From: Rhodothermales bacterium
GTDB lineage: Bacteria > Bacteroidota > Rhodothermia > Rhodothermales > VXPQ01
Length of the DNA stretch: 64,000 bases
NCBI GenBank assembly: GCA_022825385.1
Contig: JAJDWX010000040.1
Span: 40,487-104,486 of the forward strand
Reading direction: 5' to 3'
Shown here: positions 35,209 to 43,675 of the stretch, piece after piece
Numbering within the stretch: the first letter of the stretch is position 1
Layout: each line of letters starts with the position of its first letter
Notes under the pieces: generated by a model
What the model was told of the DNA's origin: nothing
The model's input: only the letters and a program-made list of their open reading frames with translations
Database searches by the model: none
Translations under genes and position numbers: made by a program

Positions 35209-35360
35209 GCTCATCTTTCCTCGCGGGTTTCCGGGACGCCTGGAGCGTCGCGAAGCGAGGCAGGACTTGGCACCTTTCCTGCCCGGCGGGTAGGTCCCGA
35301 CCGAACAAGGCGGTTGCCAGGGCTTCAAAGGGCCTGCACCCTCCACCCTTCTGGATGAGC
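35209..35360 (-). ncRNA. SAM-I riboswitch (S-box leader) of the met operon
   Basis: Read on the minus strand, the P1 stem is GCTCATC / GATGAGC. The conserved SAM-I elements follow in order: AAGGGTGGAGGG, GAAGCCCTGGCAACC, AAGGTGCCAAGTCCTGC and GGAAAGATGAGC. These are the core residues of the SAM-I aptamer, including the pseudoknot and SAM pocket segments. An extended P4/P5 region makes it about 150 bases. It precedes metY-metX-asd, so SAM would turn off methionine synthesis. Confidence 0.95.
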
Positions 35361-35507
35361 TATCTGAAACATCGTTTCATGGGCCTTGAAACAGGCGCGT
35401 TCCGGCGAGGTTCCCGAAAACGGAAATTTTTTTCGAAGGCCTGTTTTAAGGGGAAGGGCACATGGGCGCACAGGAAATCTGGCGCCTGTCGTGGGGCAGC
35501 CTGCGCC
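35361..35507. other. Region between the SAM-I riboswitch and the lipoprotein gene
   Basis: No gene is seen. The met operon promoter should lie here on the minus strand, within about 60 bases of 35360. The 3' end of the lipoprotein transcript also falls here. I see no clear terminator. Confidence 0.4.
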
Positions 35508-36488
35508 CTACAGCGTTCCCAGGCAATAATCGCCCCCGTTCCGCTGTATGTAATCGAAGAACGGGGTGTCGGCGACGGCCTTCCCGGAGGGATATAAAGC
35601 CATCTCTTCATTGTATCCCCCTACCACCAGGCCATATCCGTTCTCCACGTTCGAAAGCGTACCTGGATAAACCCGTACGCGTTCGTCCGACAGATCGGCT
35701 CCCGGCGGATCCCAATCAGAACTCCCGATCGTGACCTCCAATCGCAGGCCCAGCAAGGCCAAACCATCCTGAGCCGGATTCTCGAATTCGAGCATCCATT
35801 CCTCATAATGATCCTCATAATAATATGATCGCATGGTTTCATAAAAAATATTTAAATCGACAGTGAATTCCCATCCCTTATCTATTTTTTCCTCGGCGCC
35901 CTGGTGTGAAATAGTATACTGCTTACGCGGAGTATTACATACCGTATCGGGATTATCTTTATGGTAAAATGATACATCGTATACGGTTTCTATTCGTGGC
36001 AGAACGAAAGACATATCATCAAGGCCCAAAACACGCACATACAGGTCCCTGGTACTCGAGTCGTAATTTTCAACGCGTACTTCTCCAGGAACCTCCACAT
36101 TTACGACGCTCCGCTCCCCGTCGGAGCGCACCACTTCCATACGATGACGACTCCCGTACCCGGGCGTAAAATCGGCCCAATAGATATGATCCAGTTGCCC
36201 CGTAGCGTTGGCCGTCACCGAATCTCGCCATACATAGGCCTTGCCGCTACCCAAGTCGGTTGAGGTAACGACCGCATCAAGCGCCTCTCCCGTTTCCGGG
36301 AAAAGCAGGTCTTCCACAGAGCCCACAAGCACCGTCTGCATAGGCAGTCGGGGATTAAAAACACCGTACAGCGAAAACGGTTCATCTACCTCGGTCGGTC
36401 CCGCCACATCCTCCTCGCATCCGACAAGGAACACAAAAAGCAACAAAGACCCGGCGTAAAAGAAATTTCGTACATTCAGAGACTGCAT
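35508..36488 (-). CDS. Lipoprotein of unknown function (DUF4249-like)
   Basis: The 326-residue protein has a lipoprotein signal with lipobox LVGC (cysteine near residue 24), followed by an acidic EEDVAGPTEVDEPF. The rest looks beta-rich with a bacterial-Ig-like start (FSLYGVFNPRLPMQTVLVG). This order, lipobox, short acidic spacer, then a YGVFNP-like strand, is reminiscent of DUF4249 lipoproteins that accompany TonB-dependent receptors in Bacteroidota, but no receptor is nearby. Base composition is less GC-rich than the core genes. A secreted-protein gene lies 25 bases upstream on the same strand. Confidence 0.65.
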   Translation of the reverse strand: MQSLNVRNFFYAGSLLLFVFLVGCEEDVAGPTEVDEPFSLYGVFNPRLPMQTVLVGSVEDLLFPETGEALDAVVTSTDLGSGKAYVWRDSVTANATGQLDHIYWADFTPGYGSRHRMEVVRSDGERSVVNVEVPGEVRVENYDSSTRDLYVRVLGLDDMSFVLPRIETVYDVSFYHKDNPDTVCNTPRKQYTISHQGAEEKIDKGWEFTVDLNIFYETMRSYYYEDHYEEWMLEFENPAQDGLALLGLRLEVTIGSSDWDPPGADLSDERVRVYPGTLSNVENGYGLVVGGYNEEMALYPSGKAVADTPFFDYIQRNGGDYCLGTL

Positions 36489-36513
36489 TATATTGCCGTT
36501 CCGAAGACTTGGC

Positions 36514-36954
36514 CTACCAGGGTGCAGTATCAAGTTCGGCAACACCTCCACCTATGCCGCCTGAATATTTAATTCCTATAATCACGATTCTACTGGTAGG
36601 TGCAACGGTATTGATCCTAGACCCGCCTGAACAACCACGATAAATGCATGTTGCTCTTGCAATTTCCTTTCGAGACCCATTATACTGCACCTCATAAACA
36701 TAGAAATGAGTAGGGTTGGGGCCTCCTACGGGAGCACTAAAGCCCACCTGAAAATGTGTACATGCTCCTACGACACCAGTGTCGGAGGTTCGAACTACAT
36801 AGCCAGATCCTGTATGGATCTGCACAGTGGCGGACGGGCAATACCCCGCGCCTGCCGCATTACCGGATTCGGGGGAAACGTCCGCAGGCGCATGCGAGCC
36901 AAGCAGGAAGGGAAGCGTCAGGAAAATGGCCAGCGGGCCGATCAAGCGTTTCAT
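36514..36954 (-). CDS. Small exported cysteine-containing protein of unknown function
   Basis: I start at MKRLIG (36954), which gives a clear signal peptide (about residues 1-23). The mature part of about 120 residues has four cysteines, enough for two disulfides, and many Gly/Ser/Thr/Val residues that suggest beta structure. I find no known domain. It is the first gene of a two-gene unit with the lipoprotein. The track start at 37053 adds a non-homologous leader and is rejected. Confidence 0.55.
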   Translation of the reverse strand: MKRLIGPLAIFLTLPFLLGSHAPADVSPESGNAAGAGYCPSATVQIHTGSGYVVRTSDTGVVGACTHFQVGFSAPVGGPNPTHFYVYEVQYNGSRKEIARATCIYRGCSGGSRINTVAPTSRIVIIGIKYSGGIGGGVAELDTAPW

Positions 36955-37220
36955 GGTGCATGTCGGTTTGGTTACACAAGACGTAAAGCGCATGGGCGAA
37001 CCCATGTTTGAATCATACATTCTCTCAGAACGAAACGCAAGGGCTTCATTCATTTTTCAACGAAAAATCTCGCCTCGACTTCATGAAGGCCCCTGCCTTC
37101 GCATGGTTTCTGTCCGTATCTTGTCCAATGCGCCGCGGACGCAAAAGGCGACATTAGCGCGAAACGGATCGCCCGCGGCGCAAGGACCCGCTTCCCGTAC
37201 TGCTCATCCTTTCCTTCCAC

Positions 37221-38102
37221 ATGACGCAAACCCGAATCATAGACGGACGCGCCGTAGCGCAAGCCGTTCGCGAAGAAGTCCGCGAAGAAGTCTCGACCTG
37301 GATTGCGCAAGGGCGCCCGGCCCCGCGCCTTGCGGTCGTACTGGTTGGAAACCATCCGGCCTCGGCCTCCTACGTACGCGGCAAACGCAAAGCTTCCGCC
37401 GAAGCAGGCGTGGAAAGCGAAACGCTGGTCCGCGACGAAAACATATCCGAAGAGGCGCTGCTGGACCTCGTCCGTACGCTCAACGCGGACCAGGAAATCG
37501 ACGGAATACTCGTGCAATTGCCGCTCCCGGAGCATATTTCCGAAAAACGAATCATCCACGCCATCGATCCGGCAAAAGACGTGGACGGATTTCATCCCGA
37601 AAACGTAGGGCGCCTGCTGATCGGAGACCCGGCGTTCGTGTCCGCCACGCCGGCGGGGATCATGGAATTGCTTTCCCGCGCCGGAATCGCGCTGCGCGGC
37701 CAGCGGGCCGTCGTCGTGGGGCGGTCGAATATCGTGGGGAAACCCCTCGCGGCCTTGCTCATGCAACGCGGAACGGACGCCACGGTGACGGTCTGCCACA
37801 GCCGGACGCAGCGCATCGAAGAAATTACGCGAGAAGCCGATATCCTGGTGGCCGCCATAGGCCGGGCCGGATTCGTTACCCGAAATATGGTGAAGCCCGG
37901 CGCCGCGGTCATCGACGTGGGGATCAACCGGGTGGAGGACCCGACGCGGGCGCGAGGCTATCGGCTGGCGGGGGACGTGGATTTCGACGACGTACTGGAG
38001 CAGGCCGGACATATCACGCCCGTGCCTGGCGGCGTAGGCCCCATGACGATCGCCATGTTGCTTCGGAACACGCTGGCCGCCGCGCAGGGAGCGTACCGAT
38101 AG
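37221..38102 (+). CDS. folD: Methylenetetrahydrofolate dehydrogenase / methenyl-THF cyclohydrolase
   Basis: FolD interconverts methylene-, methenyl- and formyl-tetrahydrofolate. The 293-residue protein has the catalytic lysine segment ASYVRGKRKASAEAG (near residue 52), GILVQLPLPEHISE (near residue 97), the NADP-binding VVVGRSNIVGKPLAALL (near residue 165) and the C-terminal TPVPGGVGPMTIAMLLRNT. Length and motifs are normal. It is transcribed away from the exported-protein gene, with a 266-base divergent region. Confidence 0.96.
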   Translation: MTQTRIIDGRAVAQAVREEVREEVSTWIAQGRPAPRLAVVLVGNHPASASYVRGKRKASAEAGVESETLVRDENISEEALLDLVRTLNADQEIDGILVQLPLPEHISEKRIIHAIDPAKDVDGFHPENVGRLLIGDPAFVSATPAGIMELLSRAGIALRGQRAVVVGRSNIVGKPLAALLMQRGTDATVTVCHSRTQRIEEITREADILVAAIGRAGFVTRNMVKPGAAVIDVGINRVEDPTRARGYRLAGDVDFDDVLEQAGHITPVPGGVGPMTIAMLLRNTLAAAQGAYR

Positions 38103-38200
38103 AAACCATAAGGCAACATTCCGTATCTATAATGTCTGCTATGGAAACGTTCTGCCGTTGACCGGCGTACCAGCCAAAATCACCATACGCTCACGCCCCC

Positions 38201-38299
38201 ATGCATGCATCCCGCGCCGATAGAAACCGTTTCGCCGTCTCCCCGCTGCGTCTGCGACGAGGAGACCTTCCTTGCATGTGGAGAAGCGCTTCGCCATGA
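38201..38299 (+). CDS. Putative arginine leader peptide (attenuator)
   Basis: The 32-codon frame from ATG 38201 to TGA 38297 has seven arginine codons (residues 5, 8, 10, 17, 19, 20, 28), three of them in the run RLRR. Three are CGA or CGA-CGA and two are AGA, which look rare in this GC-rich genome. Residues 29-30 are encoded by AGCGCT (38285-38290). That stretch can pair with AGCGCT (38336-38341) in the 5' arm of the downstream terminator, giving an antiterminator that a stalled ribosome would leave free. Translation has not been shown, and a second frame (ATG 38205) overlaps. Confidence 0.6.
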   Translation: MHASRADRNRFAVSPLRLRRGDLPCMWRSASP

Positions 38300-38335
38300 C
38301 AACCGCAGGGGCTGCCCTGGCCAAATTGCTCGTAC

Positions 38336-38367
38336 AGCGCTGATTCACCCGGGTCAGCGCTTTTTTT
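38336..38367 (+). terminator. Attenuator terminator before argG
   Basis: The perfect 8-bp stem AGCGCTGA / TCAGCGCT with a 10-base loop is followed by seven Ts. It ends 58 bases before the argG ATG, so unless it is opened it should stop transcription before the arginine operon. Confidence 0.88.
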
Positions 38368-38424
38368 GTACCGCGCCCCCTCCCTGCGCCACACCCTCTT
38401 TTTTCTTTTTACTGCATTGACGCC

Positions 38425-39660
38425 ATGGCCATAGTCCTTGCTTTCAGCGGCGGCCTCGATACGTCTTTTTGCGTACCGTATCTCGCCGAAACCTTCGACG
38501 AACCGGTCTATACGGTTACGGTCAATACCGGCGGCCTTTCCGAAAAAGACGCGCAAGCCGTCGAAGCGCGCGCCCGGACGCTGGGCGCCGCCCGGCACAT
38601 CCTCGTCGACGCCCGGAAAACCCTCTACGACGATCACCTGAGCTACCTGATCAAGGGAAATGTGCTGCGCGGCGGCGTATATCCGCTGTGCGTAGGGCCG
38701 GAACGGGTAACCCAGGCCCGCATGGTGGTGCAAGCGGCGCGAGAAACAGGGGCGCGGGCCATCGCCCACGGATCCACCGGCGCCGGAAACGATCAGGTCC
38801 GCTTCGACGTCGCCACGCGCCTCCTGGCGGAAGATCTGGATATTTTGACCCCCATCCGGTCCCTCGGGCTGGATCGCGAGCAAACGACCGCTTTTTTGCA
38901 GGAACGCGGCTTCGAGGTGCCCCGCAAAACCACGGTGTGGTCCATCAACCGGGGCCTGTGGGGCGCCACGATCGGGGGAGGCGAAACGCTGACCCCCGCC
39001 GACCCGCTGCCGGAAGAAGGATGGGCGGACACGGTAACGCCTTCGCAGGCGCCCGATGCCGGGCAGGAATGGGTTATCGGGTTCGAGGCGGGCCTGCCCG
39101 TCTCGCTGAACGGATCGCCCATGGATCCGGTCGCGCTCGTTGAAACGCTCAATGCCGAAGGGGCGGCGCACGGCGTGGGAAGAGGCATGCACACGGGCGA
39201 TACGATCCTTGGCGTCAAGGGGCGCGTGGCCTTCGAGGCGCCTGCGCCGGCCCTCCTGATTCCGGCCCACCGGGAACTGGAAAAAATCGTGCTGACCAGC
39301 CGCCAGCGCTTCCAGAAAGACCATCTGGCGGATTATTATGGACAGATGCTGCACGAAGGACACTATTTCGATCCAGTCATGCGAGACATAGAGGCCCTCG
39401 TCGATTCGTCGCAACAACGCGTTACCGGCGCGGTGCGGGCGAAGGCGCGTCAGGGATGCGTCGAAATACGGGGATGCGAAAGCCCCTGGTCCATGTTCGA
39501 TCTGGACGTGGCGGTCTATGGCGAAACGAACGCTTTGTGGGACGGACGGGACGCCGAAGGATTTACGCAGATTTACGGCGTACAGGCGCTCTTGGCGCGC
39601 AGGGCGCGGCGGCAAGCGGAAAACGCGGCTGAAAAACCTTCCGAGGAACGACATGAATAG
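38425..39660 (+). CDS. argG: Argininosuccinate synthase
   Basis: ArgG condenses citrulline and aspartate using ATP. The 411-residue protein has the N-type ATP pyrophosphatase loop LAFSGGLDTSF at the start, the AHGSTGAGNDQVRFD segment (near residue 115) and the citrulline-binding region KTTVWSINRGLWGATIGGG. It is the first gene of the seven-gene arginine operon and sits right behind the attenuator. The stop overlaps the argC start by 8 bases. A less common detail is that argG leads the operon instead of argC or argJ. Confidence 0.95.
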   Translation: MAIVLAFSGGLDTSFCVPYLAETFDEPVYTVTVNTGGLSEKDAQAVEARARTLGAARHILVDARKTLYDDHLSYLIKGNVLRGGVYPLCVGPERVTQARMVVQAARETGARAIAHGSTGAGNDQVRFDVATRLLAEDLDILTPIRSLGLDREQTTAFLQERGFEVPRKTTVWSINRGLWGATIGGGETLTPADPLPEEGWADTVTPSQAPDAGQEWVIGFEAGLPVSLNGSPMDPVALVETLNAEGAAHGVGRGMHTGDTILGVKGRVAFEAPAPALLIPAHRELEKIVLTSRQRFQKDHLADYYGQMLHEGHYFDPVMRDIEALVDSSQQRVTGAVRAKARQGCVEIRGCESPWSMFDLDVAVYGETNALWDGRDAEGFTQIYGVQALLARRARRQAENAAEKPSEERHE

Positions 39661-40681
39661 CCAGCGCCACAGGACCGCGCTGCTTCACGGCGCAGGATAT
39701 ACGGGCGGCGAACTGATCCGCCTGCTCCTTGCCCATCCTGCCGTCCGACTGCATGCGGTCACCAGCCGGTCCTGCGCCGGAGAGCCGCTGTGGCGCGCGC
39801 ACCCGCGTCTGCGCGGCCAGACGGACCTGGTCTTCAGCGATCCGGACGCGTTCGACGCCGCCGAGGCGGACAGCATCTTCATTGCGGCGGAACATGGCCA
39901 AAGCGCCCGCCTCGCCGCCGCCTTGCTCGCGGACGGCTTCGACGGCATACTTATCGACCTGAGCGCGGATTTTCGGCTCGACCGGGCGGGCCTCTACGAA
40001 ACCTGGTACGATTTCGAACATCCGGCGCCCGACCTGCTCTCGTCCTTCGCCTATGGCCTCCCGGAGCTTTGCGCCCCGTATCCGCCCGGGACAAGGCGCA
40101 TTGCGAATCCGGGGTGCTTCGCCACGGGCGTCACGCTGGCGCTATGGCCGGCGGCGCGGCATATGGACCGAATGGACGCTTTCGTAACGGCCTGGACCGG
40201 CGCTTCGGGTTCGGGCGCGCGGCCCAAAGCCACGACCCACTTTCCAACCCGGGAGGGGAACGCGCGGGCCTACAAGGCGCTATGTCATCAGCATCTCCCC
40301 GAAATACAGCAAATGCTGGGCCCTGGCGCCACCATTCGCTTCGTGCCCGTTTCCGGCCCCTGGAGCCGAGGCATCTGGGGCGTGGCGGATATTCCGCTCC
40401 CGGCGGGCGTCGCCGCAGCCGACGTAGACGCATGGTATGCGGAAGCCTATGCGGACTGCCCGCTCGTCCGGCGCTATCCGGGCGCGCTTCCGGAACTTCG
40501 GTTCGCCGCGCATTCGCCGTTCTGCGACATCGGGTGGATGGTGCGGGACGGACGCCTGCTGGTCGGATTCGCAGAAGACAACCTGATCAAGGGCGCCTCG
40601 GGACAAGCCATCCAGAACCTGAACCTGCTCATTGGCTTGCCGGAAGCGACGGGCCTTTTGCCTCGTCCGCAAGCATCCTGA
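39653..40681 (+). CDS. argC: N-acyl-gamma-glutamyl-phosphate reductase
   Basis: ArgC reduces the N-acylglutamyl phosphate to the semialdehyde. The 342-residue protein has the Rossmann loop LLHGAGYTGGELIRLLLAHP, the catalytic cysteine in IANPGCFATG (near residue 145) and SGARPKATTHFP near residue 195. The ATG at 39653 overlaps the end of argG by 8 bases. If the pathway uses succinylated intermediates, this enzyme would act on the succinyl form. Confidence 0.94.
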   Translation: MNSQRHRTALLHGAGYTGGELIRLLLAHPAVRLHAVTSRSCAGEPLWRAHPRLRGQTDLVFSDPDAFDAAEADSIFIAAEHGQSARLAAALLADGFDGILIDLSADFRLDRAGLYETWYDFEHPAPDLLSSFAYGLPELCAPYPPGTRRIANPGCFATGVTLALWPAARHMDRMDAFVTAWTGASGSGARPKATTHFPTREGNARAYKALCHQHLPEIQQMLGPGATIRFVPVSGPWSRGIWGVADIPLPAGVAAADVDAWYAEAYADCPLVRRYPGALPELRFAAHSPFCDIGWMVRDGRLLVGFAEDNLIKGASGQAIQNLNLLIGLPEATGLLPRPQAS

Positions 40682-40693
40682 CCCACTCGGAAT

Positions 40694-41875
40694 ATGACGA
40701 CCCAGGACGTTATCGCGCTCGAACAGCGCTATCAGATTCCCACGTACGCTCATATGCCTCTCGCGCTTGCGCGGGGGGAAGGAAGCTACGTATGGGACCT
40801 TGACGGGCGCAAATATCTGGACCTGTACGGCGGGCACTGCGTGGCGCTCCTCGGCCATAGTCCGCCCCGCGTGACGGAAGCCATCCGGAAGCAAGCCGGA
40901 CGCCTCCTGTTTTATTCGAACACCGTCTACAACGATACGCGGGCGCGGGCGCTCGAACGACTCGGGCAGCTGGCCCCCGAAGGACTCCGGCATATATTCT
41001 TTTGCAATTCGGGCGCCGAGGCCAACGAAACGGCCATGAAACTGGCGCGCAAGCATACCGGGCGGTCCCGCATCCTCGCGATGGAAGGCGGCTTCCACGG
41101 GCGCACGCTTGGCTGCCTGGCCGCCACCTGGCAAGAAAAATACCGGGCGCCGTATCGGCACGCGCTGCCCGCAACCACCTTCGTTCCGTTTGGGGACGCC
41201 GCCGCGGCAGAGGCCGCCTTCGCCGAGCATGGCGATATCGCAGGGGTGATCCTCGAACCGATTCAGAGCATGGCCGGCATGGTCGAGGCGGACCCGTCGT
41301 ATTACCGGGCGTTGCGCGCGCTCTGCGACCGGCACGGGGCCCTGCTCGTCTTCGACGAAGTGCAAACGGGCGTGGGACGCACGGGGACCTTTTCCATCAG
41401 CGAGCGCTACGGGATGCGCCCGGATTGCATTTCGCTGGCGAAAAGCCTGGGGGCGGGCGTACCCGCAGGCGCCGTGCTCTTGTCCGACGAACTGGCCTCC
41501 TCGGTGAAGCCCGGAGACCAGGGGACTACGTTTGGCGGCGGCATGATCGCCATGGCCGCCGTAGAAGCCACGCTGCAAACCCTTGTGGAAGAAAACCTCA
41601 TGCCGCGCGCAGCCCGTCTGTTCGAGCATATACGGGACGGCCTGGCGTCGCTGGACTGCGCGGTGCGCGGGCGAGGCGGCCTTCTTGGCATCGTCCTGGA
41701 TCGGCCCTCCGCGCCCGTTCGCTCGGCGCTGCTGGCGCAGGGCGTCATTACGGGCGGGGCGGACGATGCGAACGTGATCCGGCTGATGCCCCCGATCAAC
41801 ACCCCTTTCGACGCGCTGGACAGGTTTTGCGAAGCGCTTTCCTCGGCCTTGAAAGAACAGCATAATTCATTATGA
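40694..41875 (+). CDS. argD: N-acylornithine aminotransferase
   Basis: This class III PLP aminotransferase makes N-acetyl- or N-succinylornithine. The 393-residue protein has FCNSGAEANETAMKLARKHTG (near residue 100, quoted in part), the PLP aspartate in LLVFDEVQTGVGRTG (near residue 220) and the lysine in ISLAKSLGAGVPAGAVL (near residue 250). It lies 12 bases after argC and overlaps the carbamoyltransferase gene by 4 bases. Confidence 0.93.
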   Translation: MTTQDVIALEQRYQIPTYAHMPLALARGEGSYVWDLDGRKYLDLYGGHCVALLGHSPPRVTEAIRKQAGRLLFYSNTVYNDTRARALERLGQLAPEGLRHIFFCNSGAEANETAMKLARKHTGRSRILAMEGGFHGRTLGCLAATWQEKYRAPYRHALPATTFVPFGDAAAAEAAFAEHGDIAGVILEPIQSMAGMVEADPSYYRALRALCDRHGALLVFDEVQTGVGRTGTFSISERYGMRPDCISLAKSLGAGVPAGAVLLSDELASSVKPGDQGTTFGGGMIAMAAVEATLQTLVEENLMPRAARLFEHIRDGLASLDCAVRGRGGLLGIVLDRPSAPVRSALLAQGVITGGADDANVIRLMPPINTPFDALDRFCEALSSALKEQHNSL

Positions 41876-42864
41876 GACACCTGATCGACTGGCAATCGCT
41901 CAGCCGCGCCGTATGGAACGCGGCGGTGGAGCGGGCCTTGCATTATTACGAAAACGCCGGGGTATGGACCGACGCGGCGCGGGGGCGCAGCATCGGACTC
42001 ATGTTTTTCAACCCTTCGCTGCGTACGCGAACGTCCATGGAACTGGCGGCGGCGCAGCTGGGCGCGTATTCGACCGTGCTCAGCCCGGGACAAGACACCT
42101 GGCGTTTCGCTTTCAAGGAGGGCGGCGTTATGGATGGCGCCGAGGCCGAACATATCCGGGAAGCCATCGGGGTGCTGTCGAAGTATTACGACGCGCTGGG
42201 CGTACGGCTTTTCGCCTCGCTCAAGAGTTACAACAAGGACCGGGACGAGCGGCTTATCCGCACCATTGCGGCGGCCTCGTCGGTGCCGGTCGTGAACCTC
42301 GAATCCGCATTCTACCATCCCTGCCAGGCCCTGGCCGACGCCGCGGTCATTCGGCGGCGCCTGGGCGATCCGCGCGGAAAGAAGTTCGTGCTGGCATGGA
42401 CGTATCATCCCAGAGCCCTCCCCATGGCCGTACCCAATTCCGCCGTGCTGATGGCGGCCCGCTCCGGCATGCAGGTAACCGTCGTACGACCGGACGAGTA
42501 TGCGCTGGATTACGGAATCATGGAAAAGGCCCGGACCTATGGCGCGCAGGTCGAGGAAACGGATAACCGCGAGCAAGCCTTCGACGGAGCGGACGTCGTG
42601 TACGCCAAGGCATGGAGCGGACAGATGGTCTATTCCGATCCCGAACACGAAGCGGCGCGGCGGGAAAACCTGCGGGACTGGTGCGTCACGACGGAATGGA
42701 TGCAGAAAACGCGGGAGGCGCGCTTCATGCATTGTTTGCCCGTACGGCGCAACGTGGTCGTGGAAGACGACGTGCTGGACGGGCCGGGCGCCATTCACCT
42801 CGAACAGGCCGAATTTCGCTTGCACGCGCAAAAAGCGATCCTCGAATACGCCTGGGGACTATAG
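41872..42864 (+). CDS. argF': N-succinyl- or N-acetylornithine carbamoyltransferase (ArgF')
   Basis: The 330-residue protein has the carbamoyl phosphate loop NPSLRTRTSMEL (near residue 49), HPCQALADA (near 146), and the Bacteroidota/Xanthomonas-type HPRALPMAVPNS (near 183) and HCLPVRRNVVVEDD, which separate this family from normal ArgF. At the residue known to set substrate (Glu92 in Xanthomonas acetylornithine enzyme, Pro90 in the Bacteroides fragilis succinylornithine enzyme) the aligned segment MDGAEAEHI has Ala. Published substitution of that Glu by Ala, Pro, Ser or Val favours succinylornithine, so I lean to N-succinylornithine. Confidence 0.9.
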   Translation: MRHLIDWQSLSRAVWNAAVERALHYYENAGVWTDAARGRSIGLMFFNPSLRTRTSMELAAAQLGAYSTVLSPGQDTWRFAFKEGGVMDGAEAEHIREAIGVLSKYYDALGVRLFASLKSYNKDRDERLIRTIAAASSVPVVNLESAFYHPCQALADAAVIRRRLGDPRGKKFVLAWTYHPRALPMAVPNSAVLMAARSGMQVTVVRPDEYALDYGIMEKARTYGAQVEETDNREQAFDGADVVYAKAWSGQMVYSDPEHEAARRENLRDWCVTTEWMQKTREARFMHCLPVRRNVVVEDDVLDGPGAIHLEQAEFRLHAQKAILEYAWGL

Positions 42865-42878
42865 CATGCCCTGACGAA

Positions 42879-43664
42879 ATGCCAGCAAGGACCACCGTGA
42901 TCAAAACGGGCGGCGCATCCGTCGAGCGAACGGCGTCTCTCGATGCGCTTTGGACCGCCGTGGCCGAACGGACGGGCGGCGAGCGCGTCGTGGTCGTGCA
43001 TGGCGGCGGCGCGCGAGCCACCGAAGTCGCCGAACGGCTCGGTCATGCCCCGCGCATGGTGCATGGCCGCCGGGTCACCACGGACATCGACCTGCGCATC
43101 GTGCAATGGACCCTGCGCGGCGAACTGAACGGACGCCTTGCGGCCCATGCGGCGCGGCGCGGCGTACGGGCCGTGGGACTGTCCGGAGCCGACGGGCCCA
43201 CGGTATACGTTACGAAAAGGCCTCCCTGGAACGTGGACGGGGAAACGATCGGCTTCGGATGGGTCGGCGATATCGCATCGGTCGATACGGACCTGCTGGA
43301 CCTCCTGCTGGATCGGGGGTACGTGCCGGTCGTCGCCCCGATCGGCGTGGACCGCGCAGGACAATTGTACAACATAAACGCGGACACCTTTTCGTGCGCG
43401 CTGGCGCGCGCCCTGGAGGCGGACGAATACCTGCTGGTCACGGAGGTCGGGGGCATTCGCCGCAAGGCGGACGACCCGGAGTCCCTTTTGCCCTCCCTCG
43501 ACGCCGAACAACATGCCCGGGGCGTACGGGAAGGGTGGATCGCGAACGGCATGCGCGTAAAAATCGACGTGGGATTCGCCGCGCTGAAAGCCGGGATTCC
43601 GCGCGTATTCGTCGTGTCTCCCGACGGCGTCCGGGCGCCCTCGACAGGCACGCAAATAACGTAA
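42879..43664 (+). CDS. argB: N-acylglutamate kinase
   Basis: ArgB phosphorylates N-acetyl- or N-succinylglutamate. The 261-residue amino acid kinase has VIKTGGASVERT at the N-terminus, VVVVHGGGARATEVAERLG (near residue 38), a YNINADTFSCALARALEADE segment (near residue 165) and VTEVGGIRRKADDPES. Feedback inhibition by arginine needs an N-terminal helix that is absent here, as in arginine-insensitive forms. That would leave the attenuator as the main visible arginine control. The ATG at 42879 gives the correct N-terminus. Confidence 0.92.
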   Translation: MPARTTVIKTGGASVERTASLDALWTAVAERTGGERVVVVHGGGARATEVAERLGHAPRMVHGRRVTTDIDLRIVQWTLRGELNGRLAAHAARRGVRAVGLSGADGPTVYVTKRPPWNVDGETIGFGWVGDIASVDTDLLDLLLDRGYVPVVAPIGVDRAGQLYNINADTFSCALARALEADEYLLVTEVGGIRRKADDPESLLPSLDAEQHARGVREGWIANGMRVKIDVGFAALKAGIPRVFVVSPDGVRAPSTGTQIT

Positions 43665-43675
43665 CCCCTGACGGT

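Larger units (their letters stand above)
38103..38424 (+). promoter_or_regulatory. Leader region of the arginine operon
   Basis: This 322-base gap between folD and argG holds an Arg-rich leader frame (38201-38299), a GTCTCC/GGAGAC hairpin (38237-38266) around the Arg codon cluster, a CAGGG/CCCTG hairpin (38306-38319), and a strong intrinsic terminator (38336-38367). Together these have the layout of a ribosome-mediated attenuator. The promoter should lie between 38110 and 38200. No larger gene is present. Confidence 0.7.
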
